From assembly GCA_004525685.1 (NCBI GenBank), contig SPBW01000064.1, positions 1-10,656 of the forward strand: DNA of 10,656 nt. Direction: 5' to 3'. This DNA is from Candidatus Atribacteria bacterium. Lineage in GTDB: Bacteria > Bipolaricaulota > Bipolaricaulia > UBA7950 > UBA9294. Position numbers and translations under genes: made by a program. Of the stretch, positions 6,457 to 10,656 are shown piece by piece. The notes under the pieces were generated by a model. It ran no database searches and was not told the origin of the DNA. It worked only from the letters and a program-made list of their open reading frames with translations. Numbering within the stretch: position 1 is the first letter of the stretch; every line of letters begins with the position of its first letter.

Positions 6457-6685
6457 GTCTTCATGGTCCACTGGAATGCGTCGCCATCGTAGGGCATGCG
6501 AATGCAGGCGAGCGAACGAGGTTCGCCCCGAAATGTGACACGTGCGTGTTCGTTGATCTGGACACACGGCCGGCGAGATCTAGCGGAGAGTTTGAATGTG
6601 CTTCAGGAGGGGGCAATCAATCGAACGCACTCCTGCACGAGTGATGGGTACCGGAGCCTTGGCACAGAATCGATCGCATGACGAG

Positions 6686-8770
6686 CTAGCTGTCTCTCGT
6701 GGGACCCGGTTCAGCAGTCTCTGTTTCGGCAAACTGCAAATTGTAAAGCGCAGCATACAGCCCATCGTGAGCAAGCAATTCCTCATGCGTGCCCTGCTCA
6801 AGGAGCTTGCCATGATGCAGAACGAGGATGTTGTCAGCCTGTCGAATGGTCGAGAGACGATGGGCAATGACGATGGATGTTCGTCCCTGCATGATCTTAC
6901 GAAGCGAGAGCTGGATGAGGCTCTCAGTGTGCGAGTCGATACTGGCCGTCGCTTCGTCGAGCACGAGAATCTTGGGGTCGAATGCAACGGCACGAGCGAA
7001 TGACAACAACTGCCGCTCGCCGACAGACAGCGTGACGCCGCGCTCCTTGACCTCCGTGTGATAGCCATCTGGAAGCCCCTCGACGAAATCTGCATTAACG
7101 AACCGAGCAGCTTCGATCGCCTTCTCCTCGGGGATGTCTGAGCGCAGCTTGATGTTGTCCATGATGTCGCCTGAGAACATGAACACGTCCTGCAAGACGA
7201 CGGCCATCTGGGAACGAAGATACGAAAGATCAAACTCCTCGATAGGAACGCCGTCTAGGAGAATCTGCCCCTTCTGGATGGGGTACATCCGCAACAGGAT
7301 GCGAATGATCGTCGTCTTTCCAGATCCCGTCGGTCCGACAATGGCGACATGTTGTCCCGGCTGCGCGGTGAACGATACGCCCTTGAGAATCCACTCCTCG
7401 TCGTTATAGGCAAACCAGACGTCTTTGAACTCGATCCGGGCTTGGAACGATTCGACCATCACGCCGCCTCCGCTGTCTTCTTGGGGCTCGTCAAGCAAGC
7501 GGAAGATGCGTTCTGAGGACGCCATCGCTCCCTGGAGTACGTTGTATCCTTCAGACAAGCGCAACACGGGCTCGAACAACATACGGACGTACTGGATGAA
7601 CGCTGTGAGCGCTCCCAACGACAGACTGCCGCGTAGTACGTTAAATCCGCCGTACCAAATAACCAAGGCAATGGCGAATGAGCTGAGGAAGCTCATCAAG
7701 GGGCGGAAGACGGCAAACGTGATCAGTTGCCGCATGTCGGCACCATACTTGGCCTGGTTGATGTCGTCGAATCGCTCGTTGGCTTTGTGTTCTTGAACGA
7801 ATACCTGAATGATCCGCATTCCCGAGATCGATTCCTGAAGATACGCGTTCAGACGTGCGATTTGTTTGCGCACCTCGCGATACGCTGTACGTACGCGATT
7901 GCGGAATTGCCAGGCCGCAACCACGATCACGGGGAAGAAGGCGAAAATCACCAGGGATAGGCGCCAATCCAACTGAAAGATGACCACCATGATTCCCATG
8001 ATGAGGAACGCGTCTCGGAACAGGTTCACCAACATCGACGTAAACATCTCGTTGATGGCCTGAACATCGCTGGTGACCCGCGTAACCAACCGTCCCACAG
8101 GTGCACGGTCGAAGAACGCAAGCGGCAACCGCAGAACGTGGGCGAAGATTTCCTGACGCATGTCGTACATCACGCGTTGTCCCGTGTATTGAAGCAGATA
8201 CACCTGCACGACACCGAAGACGAATTGAGCGAGAAGTGCTATCAAGAACATCATCGCCAATCGAATGATGCCCTCAATCGATGTGCCGCGAAGCGTCTCC
8301 AAGTCAGCAATGGGGAGTTGAGTGAGGGCGCGTTCTGATGCCATCCACCCGCCTCGGACTTGCGTAAACGTGTCGGGGAATCGGTTGGCGATCACCGCAT
8401 GTTCCGACCCTTGCGGAACGAAGATATATCGTTCGACAGACAACAGCTCGGCCTCTTCCCACTCACGGTGAGACTCAGCAGGTACGTTGAGCGTCTCGAC
8501 GAGATACTCACCGTCACCAAGATCAAGAGGAAAGCCAGCTTCTGGCGTCTCGGGGAGTTGAACGATCGCGTACGGCAGGGTCATGTAACTGTCAATCGCC
8601 GTCTTCGTGAAGTAGGGGATGACAAGCTGAATGCCGGCCAACCCAATGGTGAGCAGCACACACACACCGAATAGCAGACGATAGGGCCTTAGGAAGCGCA
8701 GCAATCGGCGGATCAGTTGAGCGTCGAATGCCTTCCCGAGGATCTCATCTCCCTGAAAGTGGTCGCTCAT
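6686..8770 (-). CDS. ABC exporter half-transporter with consensus Walker B and large extracytoplasmic loop (BmrD/TM288-like)
   Basis: The 694-residue protein has six predicted membrane helices (about 33-53, 165-190, 250-268, 270-288, 355-376, 383-400) and a C-terminal ATPase domain (about 440-680). Walker A is GPTGSGKTT (479-487), the Q-loop Gln527 is in VLQD, Walker B is ILVLDE (601-606) with catalytic Glu606, and the H-loop His is 637. The signature is LSVGE (581-585) instead of LSGGQ. About 100 hydrophilic residues (about 62-162) are inserted between helices 1 and 2, on the outer side. The family's usual length is near 580-600. The start ATG 8770 was chosen because it overlaps the stop of the partner gene by ATGA and has AGGTGA 7 nt upstream (8778-8783). 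Thirteen extra codons up to 8809 lie inside the partner gene. It should pair with the upstream half-transporter to export drugs, lipids or peptides. The substrate is unknown. Confidence 0.94.
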   Translation of the reverse strand: MSDHFQGDEILGKAFDAQLIRRLLRFLRPYRLLFGVCVLLTIGLAGIQLVIPYFTKTAIDSYMTLPYAIVQLPETPEAGFPLDLGDGEYLVETLNVPAESHREWEEAELLSVERYIFVPQGSEHAVIANRFPDTFTQVRGGWMASERALTQLPIADLETLRGTSIEGIIRLAMMFLIALLAQFVFGVVQVYLLQYTGQRVMYDMRQEIFAHVLRLPLAFFDRAPVGRLVTRVTSDVQAINEMFTSMLVNLFRDAFLIMGIMVVIFQLDWRLSLVIFAFFPVIVVAAWQFRNRVRTAYREVRKQIARLNAYLQESISGMRIIQVFVQEHKANERFDDINQAKYGADMRQLITFAVFRPLMSFLSSFAIALVIWYGGFNVLRGSLSLGALTAFIQYVRMLFEPVLRLSEGYNVLQGAMASSERIFRLLDEPQEDSGGGVMVESFQARIEFKDVWFAYNDEEWILKGVSFTAQPGQHVAIVGPTGSGKTTIIRILLRMYPIQKGQILLDGVPIEEFDLSYLRSQMAVVLQDVFMFSGDIMDNIKLRSDIPEEKAIEAARFVNADFVEGLPDGYHTEVKERGVTLSVGERQLLSFARAVAFDPKILVLDEATASIDSHTESLIQLSLRKIMQGRTSIVIAHRLSTIRQADNILVLHHGKLLEQGTHEELLAHDGLYAALYNLQFAETETAEPGPTRDS

Positions 8771-10500
8771 GACGGATTCACCTGCTTCTCGGCCTGCTGC
8801 AGCTGCCAAATGCGGCTGTAGATCCCATCCTGAGCGATGAGCTCTTCATGCGTCCCCTGCTCGACGATGCGGCCCTTGTCGAGCACGATCGTTCGATCGG
8901 CATTCATGACCGCTGACAGACGATGGGCGACGATGATACTCGTCCGTTCGCGGAAGAATTCGCGCAAGGATCCAAGGATGAACTCCTCGCGTTCCGCATC
9001 CACGGCTGATAGAGGATCGTCAAACACGACGATCTGCGGATCGAGCAGCAGGGCGCGGGCAATGGCCACACGTTGCTTCTGTCCGCCGGACAACGAGATG
9101 CCGCGCTCACCGACAGTGGTCTCGTATCCCTCTTGAAATGCCAGGATCTCCTCATGGATTCCAGCCAGCCGAGCGGCCTCGCGAACCTGATCCCGCGTGG
9201 CTTGAGGGTTTCCAAAGGCGATGTTCTCTGCAATGGTGGCCGAGAATAGGAACGGATCTTGCGGCACGAAACCGATGGATCCGCGCAGCTTGGCAAGCTC
9301 AATGTCTCGAATATCAATCCCGCCAATACAGACTGTGCCCACAGGTGGGTCGAAGACGCGCGGAATCAAGTGAGCCAACGTCGACTTGCCCGATCCCGTC
9401 AGTCCGACGATACCCAGTGTCGTGCCTTCCTCGATCGTCAGTTGTAGATCAGCCAGCGCGGGAACATCGCTTCTACCCTCGGCTGTCGGATAGGCAAAGG
9501 TCAGGTTTCGAATGACGATGCGTGTTCCTTGAAGTGATCGCGGTTTGATGGGGTTAGCGATATCAGGCTGCTGCAAGAACAGCTGATTGATGCGTCCCAG
9601 AGATGCCTTGCCTCGTTGCAGTAGATTGACAGCCCATCCCAGCGAGATCATCGGCCATACGAGCATCGACAAATACTGTGTAAAGGCGACGAAATCGCCC
9701 AAAGTAATGGCGCTGCGAATGACAGAAATGCCGCCGATCCACAAGACGATGGCCAGCGTCGCTCCTGACATCAGCTCTATGAAAGGATGGAACAAGCCAT
9801 CGATGCGAACCAGGGCCATGTTCTTTCTCAAGTACTGTGTGTTCGATTGAGCAAAATCGCGCGCAGTGCCTTCCTCTTGAACAAACGATTTCAACACGCG
9901 AATTCCGGCAATGTTCTCGCGGACTTTTTCCATGAGACCCGAATACGCTGCCTGCAAGATCTCGAAGCGATGGTGAATCGCGCGGCCGAACCCGAGCATG
10001 AACAGCGTAAGGATGGGAAGCGGAAGCACAGCATAAAGGGTGAGTCGAGGATCGATGCTGATCATGATGGCAACAGAAATCGGGATGACAAACAACGGAT
10101 CGATGATCGTGAGAAGCCCAAACCCACACGCGCGCTGGACCGCATCGATGTCGTTGGTGGCGTGCGCCATCAAGTCGCCCGTTTTCTTCTCGTTGTAGAA
10201 CGAGGCCGGCAAGCTGAGATAGTGGTTGTACAGCTTAGACCGAAGAGCCCGTTCGATGCGCCGGGAGGTTCCGATGAAGAAGTAGCGCCAAAAGAACCGA
10301 AACACCATCACAACGAGCGCAAGGCCGACGATCTGCAGCCCACTTGAGAGCAGATTCCCTTGCCCTTGCGTCAAGTTGTCGATGGCAGAACGAATAACGA
10401 GGGGAACGAGGATCGTTCCGGTATTGACAATCAAGACCGAGACCAAGCCCGCGAAAACTCTTCCCTTATAGCGCCACAGCCACGTAGACAGCCGGTCCAT
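8767..10500 (-). CDS. ABC exporter half-transporter with degenerate Walker B (BmrC/TM287-like partner)
   Basis: From ATG 10500 the protein has 577 residues, the standard size of a half-transporter: a membrane domain of six helices (about 14-34, 54-75, 128-148, 152-172, 240-262, 268-290) and an ATPase domain (about 325-570). Walker A is GLTGSGKST (366-374), the Q-loop Gln414 is in VPQD, the signature is a perfect LSGGQ (470-474), and the H-loop His is 526. Walker B is IVVFDD (490-495), with Asp495 where the catalytic Glu should be. This is the mark of the non-catalytic site of heterodimeric exporters. Together with its partner, one composite ATP site is intact (partner Walker A/B plus this LSGGQ) and one is degenerate. 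It is the first gene of the operon, and its stop overlaps the partner start by ATGA. An upstream in-frame TTG at 10620 would add 40 residues of non-membrane sequence, which I consider unlikely. No Shine-Dalgarno sequence precedes ATG 10500. Confidence 0.93.
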   Translation of the reverse strand: MDRLSTWLWRYKGRVFAGLVSVLIVNTGTILVPLVIRSAIDNLTQGQGNLLSSGLQIVGLALVVMVFRFFWRYFFIGTSRRIERALRSKLYNHYLSLPASFYNEKKTGDLMAHATNDIDAVQRACGFGLLTIIDPLFVIPISVAIMISIDPRLTLYAVLPLPILTLFMLGFGRAIHHRFEILQAAYSGLMEKVRENIAGIRVLKSFVQEEGTARDFAQSNTQYLRKNMALVRIDGLFHPFIELMSGATLAIVLWIGGISVIRSAITLGDFVAFTQYLSMLVWPMISLGWAVNLLQRGKASLGRINQLFLQQPDIANPIKPRSLQGTRIVIRNLTFAYPTAEGRSDVPALADLQLTIEEGTTLGIVGLTGSGKSTLAHLIPRVFDPPVGTVCIGGIDIRDIELAKLRGSIGFVPQDPFLFSATIAENIAFGNPQATRDQVREAARLAGIHEEILAFQEGYETTVGERGISLSGGQKQRVAIARALLLDPQIVVFDDPLSAVDAEREEFILGSLREFFRERTSIIVAHRLSAVMNADRTIVLDKGRIVEQGTHEELIAQDGIYSRIWQLQQAEKQVNPS

Positions 10501-10509
10501 AGAAGCGAG

Positions 10510-10515
10510 ATCATA
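10510..10515 (-). promoter_or_regulatory. Candidate -10 box of the ABC exporter operon
   Basis: On the - strand TATGAT (5 of 6 to TATAAT) lies 9 nt before ATG 10500. The hexamer 17 nt upstream is TTTCTA, a weak -35. If used, transcription would start about 3 nt before the ATG, giving a nearly leaderless mRNA, which would explain the absent ribosome binding site. Confidence 0.35.
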
Positions 10516-10584
10516 CGCGATTGGTTTGTTTCTAGAAAGGAGAAGCACGCAAAATGCCCAGTGGAAATGAACTTCAGGATCTGA

Positions 10585-10613
10585 TTGGTCGAAAGGGGCG
10601 CGATCGCTATAAT
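10585..10613 (+). promoter_or_regulatory. Candidate divergent sigma-70 promoter near right window edge
   Basis: TTGGTC (10585-10590) is separated by exactly 17 bp from a perfect TATAAT (10608-10613) on the + strand. It points away from the ABC operon toward an ATG at 10648. Transcription would start near 10620, giving a leader of about 28 nt. Confidence 0.5.
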
Positions 10614-10647
10614 CAGGCAACGATCTGAACCTAGGCGAGGGGGCAAG

Positions 10648-10656
10648 ATGAGACGA
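10648..10656 (+). CDS. Possible start of a further gene, cut by window edge
   Basis: Only three codons (ATG AGA CGA) are visible. The call rests on a purine-rich GAGGGGG (10637-10643) just upstream and a well-spaced promoter at 10585-10613. Nothing can be said about the product. It would be divergent from the ABC exporter operon, so a regulator of that operon is one guess. Confidence 0.4.

Noticed and set aside
5239..6492. A 417-codon open frame on the + strand opposite the PKD lipoprotein gene
   Set aside because: It is rich in Arg, His and Gly without any recognisable domain, has no ribosome binding site, and lies entirely antisense to a gene with clear PKD and GDCED motifs. GC-rich codon use on the other strand explains it.
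6628..6643. Hairpin CACTC/GAGTG after the ABC operon as terminator
   Set aside because: Only 5 bp of stem and no T-run on the - strand; too weak to call.
10554..10628. A 24-codon + frame (MPSGNELQDLIGRKG...) preceded by AAAGGAG
   Set aside because: The ribosome binding site is 11 nt away, no promoter is visible upstream, and its body overlaps the better-supported divergent promoter. A leader peptide cannot be excluded.

Overview
The window is a bacterial chromosome segment of moderately high GC with five clear genes on the + strand (left half) and three on the - strand (right half). Shine-Dalgarno sequences (gaagGAGG, caGGAGG, cGGGAGG) precede several + strand starts. One gene carries a lipobox-like signal, and a heterodimeric type IV ABC exporter is present. 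A RIO-type protein kinase and a PKD/DCED-transglutaminase-like lipoprotein are unusual for model bacteria. They would fit a deep-branching or candidate phylum (Bipolaricaulota/Acetothermia or Chloroflexi-like), but this taxonomic guess rests on gene content and recall only.

Left part (1-2490): an intergenic repeat (1-150) and a perfect TATAAT (230-235) precede a VOC-fold (COG3324-like) gene at 279-641. A full-length AraC-type regulator with a C-terminal GyrI-like ligand-binding domain follows 30 nt later (672-1589). A 356-nt gap filled by a repeat with inverted arms separates it from a stand-alone GyrI-like domain gene (1946-2419), which is about 60% identical to the AraC C-terminal domain. 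A strong 10-bp GC hairpin at 2457-2481 closes this block. Together these genes look like a small-molecule or drug sensing and binding module.

Middle (2535-4836): an aldo/keto reductase with two C-terminal [4Fe-4S] motifs overlaps a RIO-like kinase gene by ATGA, so the two are probably translationally coupled. The kinase gene converges with the PKD lipoprotein gene. The 329-nt gap between them holds another repeat copy with long inverted arms.

Right part (4837-10656, - strand): two ABC exporter half-transporters overlap by ATGA (10500-8767, then 8770-6686). One has a degenerate Walker B glutamate and the other a degenerate signature motif, the textbook pattern of an obligate heterodimer. A 229-nt gap separates them from the PKD lipoprotein gene (6456-4837). 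At the far right edge a divergent + strand promoter and a start codon with a plausible ribosome binding site suggest another gene continuing outside the window.

The least explained structure is a dispersed intergenic repeat family built from degenerate 8-9-nt units (CGCMAAGNN and CATGAAGNN). It occupies all three long gaps of the left half, and two copies form large inverted repeats. No defence island, CRISPR, transposase, tRNA or rRNA was seen.
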